Positions 52,351-61,116 of a stretch of DNA of 64,000 nucleotides are shown here, in pieces. Below the pieces are notes generated by a model. That model was not told the DNA's origin, did no database searches, and saw only the letters and a program-made list of their open reading frames with translations. This DNA comes from Streptomyces sp. SID12501 (GTDB lineage: Bacteria > Actinomycetota > Actinomycetes > Streptomycetales > Streptomycetaceae). Numbering within the stretch: position 1 is the stretch's first letter; the number at the start of each line of letters is the position of its first letter. The DNA is taken from assembly GCF_010550245.1 (NCBI RefSeq), contig NZ_JAAGLU010000043.1, positions 1-64,000 of the forward strand, read 5' to 3'. A program made the translations under genes and the position numbers.

Positions 52351-53661
52351 TCACAGTTCCCCCATCCGCCGGATCACGGGCGCGACGCGCTGCACGCCGT
52401 GCCGGTAGGCGCCGCGGGCCGCGCGACGCACGATCTGCCGCACCGCTCCCGGCTCCTTGTCGGCGGCCGGCGCTCCGGGCAGCGGAACGCCGTCGGGGCC
52501 GAGGTGGTGCCGAGCGAGAATACCCGGCAAATATCCGGGAGCCGTCATCGGTGTGTAGTACGGGGCCAGGGGCGGAAGCTTCGAGGATCCCAGAAGACGG
52601 TCGATCCTGTCGCGTGCGGCGTTAAATGCGGACTCGTACGAGCCTCCCCCAGAGGGGGTGCCCCCAGCAGCCACACCCTGGCGGGCCACCCACCCGGCAT
52701 CGGGAAGGGGCTGGTGACCGGCGTCGAGCTGCTCCCAGGAGGCCAGGCAGCCGGAGCCCACGAAGTGGTGGTTGCCGAGCGCCTCGCGCACGCCGAGGTC
52801 GCTCAGCACGACGGTCGGGATGCTGCGGTGCAGGGACTCCAGAGCGGCCGTGGAGCTGATGGTGACCAGCAGGTCCGTGCGGTCCAGGACCTCGCCCATG
52901 TGCCCGTACACGAGCTTGAAGTTCGGCGGAAGGTCGGCGCGCTGGGCCAGTTTCTGGTAGGGCAGTTCCTCGATGTGGGTGGTGTGCTCGCCGGGCTTGG
53001 AGCGCAGCTTGAGCAGCACCTCGCGCTCGGGGTGCAGCTTCGCGTGCTGCACGAGCCGGTCGAGGAGATACGTACGGTCCTTGCGGCTCTCCGGGACGGA
53101 GGGCTGAGCGGCGAACACCACGGTGTACGGGTGACCATGCTCACCTGTGTAAGTCGCGCCACCCAGGAACGGAAGTGCGACTTCGGTCACAGAGGACGAG
53201 TCTGCGCCGACTCCGTCGTACACGGCCTTGAAGCGGTCGGCGTCCTGGCGGGAGTTCGCGAGGACCAGGTCGGCGCCGTGCCTCAGCAGGAGCCCGTCGG
53301 TGAGCTTTTCGTAGACGACCCCGACATAGCCGGTGACGACGACGGGGCGCAGGGCCGTGTCGTCCCACACCTGCGCCAGGCCGTGCAGCATCGCCTGGAC
53401 GCCACCGCCGACGAGGGCGAGCACGAGGATGTCGTACGGCTCCTCCTGGTCCATGGCCCGCAGGAACTCCAGGGCGGTCACCTCACGCAAGGAGTCCGCT
53501 CTGACTCCGACCTCCTGGAGCTGGCGGGCGGTGGGGGTGGCTCTGCCTCTGAGGAGGTAGCCGTCAAGATGAATGTCGGAATTATCAGGAGAAATACGGC
53601 TGGCTGTGAGCGCACCCCATTTCCACCGAGTGTCGGAATCGGCGAGGACGGCGACCCTCAT
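52351..53661 (-). CDS. Putative glycosyltransferase of the DUF6716 type
   Basis: 436 aa, ATG at 53661 (MRVAVLADSDTRWKWGALTA). Two Rossmann-like halves: VLADSDTRWKWG at the start and LLVTISSTAALESLHRSIPTVVLSDLGV near 280, a GT-B-like nucleotide-sugar site. The conserved KLRSKPGEHTTHIE and FVGSGCLASWEQL are also present. The C-terminal 50 residues are basic (RQIVRRAARGAYRHGVQRVAPVIRR), fitting membrane association. It heads the leftward operon with the CMP-sugar and NeuB genes, so it likely builds the same cell-wall glycan. Family name is by memory. Confidence 0.7.
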   Translation of the reverse strand: MRVAVLADSDTRWKWGALTASRISPDNSDIHLDGYLLRGRATPTARQLQEVGVRADSLREVTALEFLRAMDQEEPYDILVLALVGGGVQAMLHGLAQVWDDTALRPVVVTGYVGVVYEKLTDGLLLRHGADLVLANSRQDADRFKAVYDGVGADSSSVTEVALPFLGGATYTGEHGHPYTVVFAAQPSVPESRKDRTYLLDRLVQHAKLHPEREVLLKLRSKPGEHTTHIEELPYQKLAQRADLPPNFKLVYGHMGEVLDRTDLLVTISSTAALESLHRSIPTVVLSDLGVREALGNHHFVGSGCLASWEQLDAGHQPLPDAGWVARQGVAAGGTPSGGGSYESAFNAARDRIDRLLGSSKLPPLAPYYTPMTAPGYLPGILARHHLGPDGVPLPGAPAADKEPGAVRQIVRRAARGAYRHGVQRVAPVIRRMGEL

Positions 53662-53799
53662 GGGGCTCGTGGTACTGGCTGGCACGCCCAAGACCTTAAG
53701 CCGACATGGGGGGCTTCCACCCAATCCCAAGGCAACAAAGGGTTAACAAAGGGTCGCGTCGACTTGAATCAAGACGTCAAACGTGCAGAAACCCCCTTG

Positions 53800-53832
53800 A
53801 TTCACCGGGCGGACACATGTAGTTCACCCGAC
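53800..53832 (+). promoter_or_regulatory. PHO-box-like direct repeats
   Basis: ATTCACC at 53800-53806 and GTTCACC at 53822-53828 are spaced exactly 22 bases (two 11-nt units), the register of PhoP direct-repeat units in Streptomyces (recalled); the middle unit GGACACA is a poor match. The same region has a tandem AACAAAGGGT pair (53734-53754) and a 9-bp inverted repeat TGAATCAAG/CTTGATTCA (53765-53804). Confidence 0.4.
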
Positions 53833-53883
53833 ATCAAACCCCGGGTAAAGTGGGACCACCGGAGAGGCTCTAACCTCGGACTC

Positions 53884-54870
53884 GTGGTCAAGCTCTCGGT
53901 CATCGTGCCGTTCTACAACGTGCAGCAATACGCGCCAGACACTCTGAAGAGCCTGCGCGCCAACGCGCGTGAGGACTTCGAGTTCATCCTCGTCGACGAC
54001 TGTTCTCGCGACGAGACTCCGGACATCCTCGCGCGCGCAGTGCGCGAGCTGCCGGGCGCCGTGCTGGTCAGCCACGAGAAGAACGGAGGCCTGGCCACCG
54101 CTCGCAACACCGGTATCGACAAAGCGCGTGGCGAATACCTCACGTTCCTCGATGGCGACGACTGGCTCGCGCCCGGCTATTTTCCCCAACTCCTCGAAGC
54201 TATTGAGGAGTTGGGCTGCGATTTCGTCCGTACCGACCATGTCCAGTGCACCAACAGGGCACGCGCGATCCATCGGGTCCCGCACGGCCGGCGCGGGGTG
54301 GTGATGTCGCCGCGGGACGCGATCCTGCCCACCGACCGCACCACCTCCGTCGACTACGCCTACGCCTGGGCGGGCATCTACCACCGCCGGCTCGTCGACC
54401 GCGGCATCCTGCACTTCACCGACGGGCTGCGTACGGCGGAGGACCGTCCGTGGATCTGGAAGCTGCACCGGGAGGCGGAGTCGTTCGCCGCGGTGGGGCT
54501 GCTCGGCGTCTTCTACCGGCGTGGGGTCGCCTCCTCGCTCACCCAAATCGGTGATGTTCGCCAACTCGACTTCATCCGGGCCTTCGACCAGGTCATCGAG
54601 GAGACGGCCCGGGACCCCGAGGCCGATAGGCTGCTGCCGAAAGCAGTGCGCACCTACTGCGCGATCATGGCTCATCATCTCGGAGCGATCGAGAGGTTCG
54701 AACCCGCTGTGGCCCGAAAACTGCGCTCGCTGAGCGCCGCCGCGCTGAAGCGGATGCCGCAGGACGTCCTCGCGGAGGCCATCGACTCGATGGACGTCCA
54801 GCGGGCCAACCGACTGCGGAAGGTGCGGCGCAGGCCCGTCTCCGCGTCCGCCGGGACGGTGTCCGTCTGA
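53884..54870 (+). CDS. Family 2 glycosyltransferase, cassette A
   Basis: 328 aa, GTG at 53884; TAACCT seven bases upstream and no SD. GT-A fold: LSVIVPFYNVQQYAPDTLKSL, DFEFILVDDCSRDETPDIL, GGLATARNTGIDKARGEYLTFLDGDDWLAPGYF (DGD metal site near residue 91), TAEDRPWIWKLHREAE near 181. The last 100 residues are helical. Its stop overlaps the next gene (TGATG). It is closely paralogous to the gene at 59230-60222. Probably adds a sugar or glycerol phosphate unit to a cell-wall polymer. Confidence 0.9.
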   Translation: MVKLSVIVPFYNVQQYAPDTLKSLRANAREDFEFILVDDCSRDETPDILARAVRELPGAVLVSHEKNGGLATARNTGIDKARGEYLTFLDGDDWLAPGYFPQLLEAIEELGCDFVRTDHVQCTNRARAIHRVPHGRRGVVMSPRDAILPTDRTTSVDYAYAWAGIYHRRLVDRGILHFTDGLRTAEDRPWIWKLHREAESFAAVGLLGVFYRRGVASSLTQIGDVRQLDFIRAFDQVIEETARDPEADRLLPKAVRTYCAIMAHHLGAIERFEPAVARKLRSLSAAALKRMPQDVLAEAIDSMDVQRANRLRKVRRRPVSASAGTVSV

Positions 54871-56294
54871 TGTCCGCCGGCACCGAGACACACAGCACGC
54901 AGCCCCGCAGCACTCAGACCCGCGGCAAGCAGACCCGTACCACTCAGATCTTCTGTGCGTCGACGCTCTACGGCGCCGCCACGCTGGCCGCCGCCCTCGA
55001 CGCCGGGCTCTTCGAGCCGGCCGACCGCAGACTGCTGCTGATCACCAACAACGCGGCCAACCCCGAGATCACCCCCGGGGTCGACGCGATGTCCGGCTTC
55101 GACCGGGTGAGCGGGCGGTTCGACGAGGTCCTCTCCTGGAACGAGACGATCGCCCCCTTCCACCCCAGCGGCTGGGGCCCGCGCGCCGACGACGTCCCGC
55201 TGTGGGAGCGGCATCTGCGGCTGCTGTGGAACCTCGGGGACGACAACATCCAGCTGGCCGTCGAGTCCGTGCAGGTCAACCCGGCCCTCGCGCTGTGCCA
55301 GCTGTTCACCGGCGCTCCCGTCGACGTCTACGCGGACGGCCTCATAAGTTATGGCCCCACGCGCGACAAGATCGACGCGCTGGTCGGCACCCGTGTCGGG
55401 CGCCTGCTGCACCTCGATCTCGTCCCGGGCCTCACCCCGCTGCTGCTCACCGAGTTCGGCGTGCCCGCCGAGCTCGTGCCGTCCGAGGCGTTCCTGAAGG
55501 TGCTGGGCGAACTCGCCGAGGCCGGGGACGAGACGGTGACCTGGGAGAGCCTCCCGAAGAGACAGCCCGCGCTGCTGCTCGGGCAGTACCTCTCCGCGCT
55601 CGGCATCCTCACCCCGCACGAGGAGGAGGAGCTGCATCTGCGCATGGTGCGCGGCGCGGTGAAGGCCGGACACCTCTCGCTCGTCTTCAAACCGCACCCG
55701 ACCGCGCCCACGGCCTGGTCGCGGTCCCTGGAGACGGAGGCGAAGAAGCTCGGCGCGGAACTCACCGTCCTGGACCGGCCCGTACTCGCCGAGGTCATCT
55801 TCCAGCGGCTGCGCCCCGCACTGGTCGTCGGCTGCTTCTCGACCGGCCTGTTCACGGCCGCCGGCCTGTACGGCATCCCGGTCGCCCGGGTCGGCACGGA
55901 CACCGTGCTGGAGAAGATCACGCCGTACCAGAACAGCAACCGCGTGCCCCTGACCATCGTGGACCTTCTGCTGCCGGACCTCGCGGACGCCAAGGCCGTG
56001 AAGAAGTGGTCGATGCCCTCGGACAAGCAGGTCGGCATGAACCTGGCCGGGCTCGTCAAGGCGATCGGCTTCTGCATGCAGCCCCGGATCTATCCGCGGC
56101 TGCGCCCGGAGGCGGAGAACTACCTCTCCAAGCACCTCACCGAGCAGACCTGGCGCTACTTCAAGCGCCGCCGTCTGACCTCGCTGGCGCTGCCGGGCGC
56201 CCTGCCGTCCCAGCTGTCGTTCATCCCGCGCAACGCGACCGTGCGCCGGATCGCGCGCAGGGCACGAGCACTCAGCAGGACCGTCAAGCGGTGA
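54870..56294 (+). CDS. Polysialyltransferase-family protein, cassette A
   Basis: 474 aa, ATG at 54870 overlapping the GT2 stop. Starts with a Thr/Gln/Arg-rich stretch, then TQIFCASTLYGAATLAAALDAGLF. Family features: ITNNAANPEITPGVDAMSGFDRV near residue 52, VDVYADGLISYGPTRDKID near 152, VFKPHPTAP near 272, and LVVGCFSTGLFTAAGLYGIPVARVGTD near 318. The last part (YFKRRRLTSLALPG) is basic and shared with the cassette B protein. Alpha-2,8-polysialyltransferase-like enzymes elongate sialic/Kdn polymers. Confidence 0.85.
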   Translation: MSAGTETHSTQPRSTQTRGKQTRTTQIFCASTLYGAATLAAALDAGLFEPADRRLLLITNNAANPEITPGVDAMSGFDRVSGRFDEVLSWNETIAPFHPSGWGPRADDVPLWERHLRLLWNLGDDNIQLAVESVQVNPALALCQLFTGAPVDVYADGLISYGPTRDKIDALVGTRVGRLLHLDLVPGLTPLLLTEFGVPAELVPSEAFLKVLGELAEAGDETVTWESLPKRQPALLLGQYLSALGILTPHEEEELHLRMVRGAVKAGHLSLVFKPHPTAPTAWSRSLETEAKKLGAELTVLDRPVLAEVIFQRLRPALVVGCFSTGLFTAAGLYGIPVARVGTDTVLEKITPYQNSNRVPLTIVDLLLPDLADAKAVKKWSMPSDKQVGMNLAGLVKAIGFCMQPRIYPRLRPEAENYLSKHLTEQTWRYFKRRRLTSLALPGALPSQLSFIPRNATVRRIARRARALSRTVKR

Positions 56295-56364
56295 TCGGTG
56301 AAGCCGTGAACCGCTGGATCTGTGAAGCTGTGACAACGGGTACTGCGAAGATTTAATCTGCCGA

Positions 56365-56407
56365 ACGCGTCGCCCCCCGTTTCGTATACGGGCGGGTGGC
56401 GACGCGT
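56365..56407 (+). terminator. Stem-loop after cassette A
   Basis: Outer stem ACGCGTCGCC/GGCGACGCGT (56365-56374 with 56398-56407), inner stem CCCGT/ACGGG (56376-56380 with 56388-56392). Confidence 0.65.
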
Positions 56408-56525
56408 AGGTGTGTGTACGCGTGCGCGCATACGTCAATGAGCTGACCGGTTGTTCATCCGTGAGAGTTCTGTGCTACCTCTTTGGCTTGCCCCTGACTC
56501 TCCTGGTTGCCGTCGATGAGTCAGT

Positions 56526-56567
56526 TTCTCTTGTTCTCTTGATCTCCTGCCTTCTCTTGTTCTCTTG
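56526..56567 (+). repeat. Pyrimidine-rich 16-bp direct repeat in the acyltransferase leader
   Basis: TTCTCTTGTTCTCTTG occurs exactly twice (56526-56541 and 56552-56567), 10 bp apart, 24 bp before the ATG. The stretch 56440-56575 is much richer in T than the genome around it. A role in leader RNA is possible. Confidence 0.75.
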
Positions 56568-56590
56568 TCCCAGCTGCGAAAGGCCACCCG

Positions 56591-57787
56591 ATGACCGCGG
56601 CCGATCAGACCATGGCCCCCCCGCTACCGGCCCCGCCTCCGGGCCCGCGGTCCGGGAGTGCCGAACCGGCCGTTCCGCCGTCCGCCGAGGGCGTCAAGCG
56701 CCGCCCGGTCAGTCGGCTGAAGGCGCTGGACGGGCTGCGGCTGGTGGCCGCGCTGATGGTCTGCATGTACCACTTCGCCGGTAAGAACGGCACGATCGCC
56801 GAGTCCTGGCACCAGTCGCCCGGTGTGATGTTCCCGACCCTGTCGCGGTTCGCCACCTACGGCTGCCTCGGGGTGCAGTTCTTCTTCGTCATCAGCGGCT
56901 TCGTGATCTGCATGAGCAGCTGGGGCAAGACGCTGGGCGACTTCTTCCGCTCGCGCATCGCCCGTCTCTACCCGGCGTACTGGGTCGCGATCGTCATCGT
57001 CACCGCCGCCTCGTTCCTGATGCCGGTGGTCGTGCACCATGTGCGGGGCGACGAGTTCCTGCTCAACCTCACGATGATGCAGCAGCCGCTGGGCTCGCCG
57101 CGTGTCCTGGGCGTGTGCTGGACCCTGTGGGTGGAGCTCAAGTTCTACGTGCTGTTCGCGCTGTTCGTGGTCTGGAAGGGCGTCACCTACCGCCGGGTGG
57201 TGACCTTCTGCATCCTGTGGACGCTGGCCGGCGCCTTCGCCCGGGTCGCGGACAACCCTCTGATCTCCGAGCTGACCTTCCGCGACCATGCCCCCTTCTT
57301 CATCGGCGGCCTCGCCTTCTACCTGATCCACCGCTACGGCAGCGACCTGCTCCTGTGGGGCATCGTCGGCATGTCGTTCCTGCTGGGCCAGCGCTACTCG
57401 GTGACGGCCCTGTGGCACCCGGGCGCGCAGGGCGACTTCGTGCGCAACCCGCTGATCATCCAGGCCATCGTGCTGCTCGCCTTCGTGTCCGTCGCGGTGG
57501 TGGCACTGGGCTGGACGAGCTGGGCGAACTGGAACTGGCTGACGGTCGCGGGCGCGTTGACGTACCCCTTCTACCTGATCCACGAGCACATGGGCTGGTT
57601 CTTCATCCGGGTCCTGCACCGCGGTTGGGGCCTCGACCCGTATCTGACGATCCTCGCGACGGTGGCGGGCCTGCTGTCGATGGCCTGGCTGATGCACCGG
57701 TTCATCGAGAAGCCGTTCGGCTCCCGGCTGAAGCGGACGATGACACTCCAGTCGAAGAAGCTGGGCGAGAAGCTGAAGCAGGCGTAG
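56591..57787 (+). CDS. Acyltransferase 3 (OafA-like) membrane protein
   Basis: 398 aa, ATG at 56591. Ten or more hydrophobic helices; family marks are LKALDGLRLVAALMVCMYHFAG near residue 42 (catalytic-site His), CLGVQFFFVISGFVICMS near 92, RIARLYPAYWVAI near 122 and the final LIHEHMGWFFIRVLH near 328. The N-terminus is Pro-rich and cytoplasmic. These enzymes O-acetylate or O-acylate sugars on surface glycans. It is flanked by the two inverted GT2/polysialyltransferase cassettes, so it probably decorates their product. Confidence 0.92.
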   Translation: MTAADQTMAPPLPAPPPGPRSGSAEPAVPPSAEGVKRRPVSRLKALDGLRLVAALMVCMYHFAGKNGTIAESWHQSPGVMFPTLSRFATYGCLGVQFFFVISGFVICMSSWGKTLGDFFRSRIARLYPAYWVAIVIVTAASFLMPVVVHHVRGDEFLLNLTMMQQPLGSPRVLGVCWTLWVELKFYVLFALFVVWKGVTYRRVVTFCILWTLAGAFARVADNPLISELTFRDHAPFFIGGLAFYLIHRYGSDLLLWGIVGMSFLLGQRYSVTALWHPGAQGDFVRNPLIIQAIVLLAFVSVAVVALGWTSWANWNWLTVAGALTYPFYLIHEHMGWFFIRVLHRGWGLDPYLTILATVAGLLSMAWLMHRFIEKPFGSRLKRTMTLQSKKLGEKLKQA

Positions 57788-57823
57788 CGGGCACGCCGAG
57801 CAGGCGTAGCGGGCAGCCGATGT

Positions 57824-57862
57824 GAGAGGGCCCGGGGTCGGAATCCGACCCCGGGCCCTCTC
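57824..57862. terminator. Strong bidirectional terminator
   Basis: Perfect 18-bp stem (57824-57841 with 57845-57862) and a 3-base loop between convergent genes. A 17-bp duplication (AGCAGGCGTAGCGGGCA at 57777-57793 and 57799-57815) covers the acyltransferase stop codon just before it. Confidence 0.88.
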
Positions 57863-57883
57863 GCTTGCCCACATCCCTGTGTG

Positions 57884-59233
57884 TCAGGACTGTGCGGCCC
57901 TGATCCTCTTCACGACCTTGCGGACCGTCGGGTTGCGCCGCAGCGTCTCCGCGCGGACCGCGCTGCCGCCGGGGAGGCGGAGGCTGGTCAGGCGGCGGCG
58001 CTTGAAGTAGTGGGCGTTCTCCGACAGGTGGACCGACAGCCAGGCGGCGACCTCGTCGCGCAGCTCGGGGTGCTTACGGGACTGCATGCAGTACCCGACC
58101 GCCCTCACCAGCGGCGACAGCCGCTCGACGAGCCCGGGGTCGTCGGACGGCGTGCCGATGCTGGACGCGAGGTCGCGTTCGGCGTCGGGCAGGGCCGCGT
58201 CGATGATGGTGAGCGGGATGCGGTTGCTGTTCTCGTACGGCGTGATGGCGTCGAGGAGCGAGTCCGTGCCGACCCGGGCGACCGGGATGCCGTAGAAGGT
58301 CGCGGCGGTCATCAGCGCGGTGGAGAAGCAGCCGACGACGAGCTGCGGCTTCAGATAGGCGAACACCGTCTCGGCGAGCACCGGTTCGTTCAGCACGCTC
58401 AGGTGCACGCCGAGTTCCGTGGCGGCGCTCTGCAGGGAGGTCGAGTACGCGGCCGGGGCGCTCGGGTGCGGCTTGAACAGGACGGCCGTGTGACCGGCCT
58501 TGGCCGCGGCCCGGAGCATCCGGACGTGCAACTCCTCCTCTTCCTCCTGGGTGATGAGGTTGATGGCGGACAGGTACTGGCCGAGGAGCACGGCCGTCGG
58601 ACGGTTCTCGGCGGGGATGCGGGCGGCCAGGATGTCGACTCCCTGCTCCCCGATCTCGTTGAGCACGCCGACGATCGGCTCGTTGGGGATCGGCACCGGC
58701 TCCACGCCGTACTCGGCGAGGAGGAGGGGCCGAAGACCCGGTATGAGGTCGAGGTGCAGCACACGCGCGATGCGGCTGCTCATGCCGTGCGGGACGCGGT
58801 TGCGGGTGGGGCCGTAGCTCATCAGGCCGTCCGCGTACACGTGGATCGGACTGTCGGCGAAGATCTCGGCGACCGCGCGGGAGGGGTTCGCCTGGATCGA
58901 CTCGCAGGCGATCTCGACGGGCTCGTCACCGAGGTTCCAGGCCAGGCGTACGGCCTTCTCCCACATGATGGCGTCCTGCGCGCGGGGGGACCAGCCGGCC
59001 GGGTGGTGCGGGGAGATGAACTCGTTCCAGGAGCGCACCTCGTCGAACTCGGGCCGCAGCTTCTCGAAGCCGGACATCCTGTCGAGCGGGGTGCCGACCT
59101 CCGGGATGGCGGCCGTGTTGCTGACGACCAGGATGCGGCGGTGGTTCTCGCGCGGGCCGAAGAGGCCGGCGCGGATGGCGGCCGTGACGGTCGCCGCGGC
59201 GTACTGCGTCGCCGAGAAGAAGATCTGGATCAT
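57884..59233 (-). CDS. Polysialyltransferase-family protein, cassette B
   Basis: 449 aa, ATG at 59233 overlapping the upstream GT2 gene by 4 bp. Same organisation as the cassette A protein: IQIFFSATQYAAATVTAAIRAGLF, DRMSGFEKLRPEFDEVRSWN, IHVYADGLMSYGPTRNRV, LFKPHPSAPAAYS, LVVGCFSTALMTAATFYGIPVARVGTDSLL, and the tail HYFKRRRLTSLRLPGG. It lacks the 20-residue Thr/Gln-rich N-terminal stretch of its paralogue. Confidence 0.85.
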   Translation of the reverse strand: MIQIFFSATQYAAATVTAAIRAGLFGPRENHRRILVVSNTAAIPEVGTPLDRMSGFEKLRPEFDEVRSWNEFISPHHPAGWSPRAQDAIMWEKAVRLAWNLGDEPVEIACESIQANPSRAVAEIFADSPIHVYADGLMSYGPTRNRVPHGMSSRIARVLHLDLIPGLRPLLLAEYGVEPVPIPNEPIVGVLNEIGEQGVDILAARIPAENRPTAVLLGQYLSAINLITQEEEEELHVRMLRAAAKAGHTAVLFKPHPSAPAAYSTSLQSAATELGVHLSVLNEPVLAETVFAYLKPQLVVGCFSTALMTAATFYGIPVARVGTDSLLDAITPYENSNRIPLTIIDAALPDAERDLASSIGTPSDDPGLVERLSPLVRAVGYCMQSRKHPELRDEVAAWLSVHLSENAHYFKRRRLTSLRLPGGSAVRAETLRRNPTVRKVVKRIRAAQS

Positions 59234-60222
59234 GCCGCGATTCCCTTCATACCGCCGCGCACGCGCCGCAGCAGGTGGACGCGTTGCTCGCCCATCCCGA
59301 TGAGGGCGGCCTGGAGCTCGTCCTCGGACATCTTGTTCAGTGCGTCGGCGCTCATCTGCCGCAGTTTGGCGGCGGTGGGCCGGTCGAAACGGCTGCGCTG
59401 GAGCAGCTGGTGCGCGATGACGACGCAGTAGTTGCGCAGCGCCTTCTTGCGCAGCAGACCGACCTCGGGGTCGCCTGCGAGTTCGGCGAGTACGAGGTCG
59501 AAGGACCGGAAGAAGTCCAGCTGGCGGACGTCGCCGATCTGGGTGAGGGAGGTGGTGACGCCCCGGCGGTAGAAGACGCCACGCAGGCTGGCGACCGCGT
59601 AGGACTCGGCCCTGCGGTGCAGGTCCCAGATCCAGGGGCGGTCCTCGGCGGTCTTGAGACCGTCGTGGAAGCGCAGCAGGCCCTTGTCGAGGAGGCGGCG
59701 GTGGTAGACGCCGGCCCAGGCGTAGGGGTAGTCGACCATCGTGGTGTCGTCGACCGGGAGGATCGAGGTGCGCGGGTCCAGCGGGACGTTCCGGCGGCCC
59801 TCGGGCGCCCGGTGGACGGCCCGCTCGATGCCGTTGACCTGGACGTGGTCGGTGCGCACGAAGTCGACGTCGTGGCGCTGGATGACGTCCACGAGGTCCT
59901 GCAGATAGCCCGGGGCCAGCCAGTCGTCACCGTCGAGGAAGGTGAGGTAGGTGCCTTCGGCCGCGTCGATGCCGGTGTTGCGGGCGGTGGCCAGGCCACC
60001 GTTCTGCTCGTGCTGGATCACCCTGCCGTGCTTCAGCCGCTTCGTCAGCTCCAGCAACGCCTCGTAGGTCTTGTCCTTCGTCGAGCGGTCCTCGATGAAG
60101 ATGAACTCGAAGTCGTCCTGGTCGTTGTTGACGAGACTCGTCACTGTGTCCGAGACATAGGTCTCGATGTTGTAACAAGGGACGATGACGGACAGTATCG
60201 GGGATCGGTTGGTCACGCGCAC
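59230..60222 (-). CDS. Family 2 glycosyltransferase, cassette B
   Basis: 330 aa from GTG at 60222 (GTG 60216 possible). GT-A motifs match cassette A: LSVIVPCYNIETYVSDTVTSL, DFEFIFIEDRSTKDKTYEAL, GGLATARNTGIDAAEGTYLTFLDGDDWLAPGYL, TAEDRPWIWDLHRRAES, GVFYRRGVTTSLTQIGDVRQLDFFRSFD. The C-terminal helical part differs more. It is followed with 4-bp overlap by the cassette B polysialyltransferase-like gene. Confidence 0.9.
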   Translation of the reverse strand: MRVTNRSPILSVIVPCYNIETYVSDTVTSLVNNDQDDFEFIFIEDRSTKDKTYEALLELTKRLKHGRVIQHEQNGGLATARNTGIDAAEGTYLTFLDGDDWLAPGYLQDLVDVIQRHDVDFVRTDHVQVNGIERAVHRAPEGRRNVPLDPRTSILPVDDTTMVDYPYAWAGVYHRRLLDKGLLRFHDGLKTAEDRPWIWDLHRRAESYAVASLRGVFYRRGVTTSLTQIGDVRQLDFFRSFDLVLAELAGDPEVGLLRKKALRNYCVVIAHQLLQRSRFDRPTAAKLRQMSADALNKMSEDELQAALIGMGEQRVHLLRRVRGGMKGIAA

Positions 60223-60340
60223 ACCTGGGCTCTCTCAGCTGCAGATTCCGCGACAGTAAGAGTTATTCGGCGCCGGATGTCAACTCGGTCCCGGCCGGAC
60301 AGCACTCGGAGGATGAGGACCGGGCCGAACTCCCAGCGCG

Positions 60341-61069
60341 TCACGACGACTTGCCGTACGTCATCGCGTACGTCGTCCTGATCCCTGCGAGCACCAGCCC
60401 CAGCCCTTCCTCGAACTGTCGGTCGTAGTCCTGGAAGACCTCGGCGCCGGCCGCGGCCGACAGGGGAAAGTCTGCCATCCGCCGGGCCCGCTCCTCGACG
60501 TCGTACCCCTCCCGGCGCTCGCCGGGCAGCGGCTGGACGCCCTGTTCCTCCGTGACGAAGCCAATCGTATAGACGTACGCGGTCATGTTCGCGCGCACGG
60601 CCTGGACCGGAGTGAAGCCCGCGTCGACGAAGCAGCGGAGGTTCTCCTCCATCTGGACGGCGTGCTCGACGCCGGTGAAACGGGAGCCGCTGAACACCTT
60701 GGCGCCGTCGCGGTAGCCGAGCAGGGCGTCGCGCAGGCCTCGGTTGGCGGTGAGCAGGCGCTCGTCCCAGGGGACGTCGGGGCCGAGGGGCGGACCGGCG
60801 ACCATCCGCCGGTACATCTCGGTCGCCATCTCGTCGAGCAGGGCCTGCTTGTCCTTGAAGTGCCAGTACAGGGCGGGCGCCTTGACGTCCAGCTCCTTGG
60901 CGATGGCACGCAGGGTGAGCCCGTCGAGGCCGACCTCGCCCAGGAGTCTCAGGGCGGTGTCCGCGACGCGTTTGCGGTCGAGGGGGGCTCGTCGGCCGGG
61001 TCGTTCGGATCGTCGCGCCGGTTCTGCCGACTCCGCTGGTTCCGCTGGTTCCGCTGGTTCCGTGCTCAC
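60341..61069 (-). CDS. TetR-family repressor (tetracycline-repressor-like C-terminal domain)
   Basis: 242 aa from GTG at 61069. The start is followed by a simple repeat (STEPAEPAEPAESAEPA) encoded by tandem TCCGCTGGT units. Helix-turn-helix: VADTALRLLGEVGLDGLTLRAIAKELDVKAPALYWHFKDKQALLDEM (about 37-84). The C-terminal half is of the TetR_C type that binds small planar ligands. It is divergent from a flavin monooxygenase, with two matching palindromes between the genes. Confidence 0.9.
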   Translation of the reverse strand: MSTEPAEPAEPAESAEPARRSERPGRRAPLDRKRVADTALRLLGEVGLDGLTLRAIAKELDVKAPALYWHFKDKQALLDEMATEMYRRMVAGPPLGPDVPWDERLLTANRGLRDALLGYRDGAKVFSGSRFTGVEHAVQMEENLRCFVDAGFTPVQAVRANMTAYVYTIGFVTEEQGVQPLPGERREGYDVEERARRMADFPLSAAAGAEVFQDYDRQFEEGLGLVLAGIRTTYAMTYGKSS

Positions 61070-61078
61070 GCTTGACAA

Positions 61079-61093
61079 CTTAACACCGTTAAG
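61079..61093. promoter_or_regulatory. TetR operator 1
   Basis: CTTAAC-ACC-GTTAAG palindrome, 9 bp upstream of the TetR start. Confidence 0.85.
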
Positions 61094-61116
61094 GCCACCC
61101 TCGGAGGGCAAGGGAA

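Noticed and set aside
56398..56438. ACGCGTAGGTGTGTGTACGCGTGCGCGC as another nucleoside operator
   Set aside because: Resembles the palindrome in word content, but no 12-mer window matches well; the first part belongs to a hairpin.
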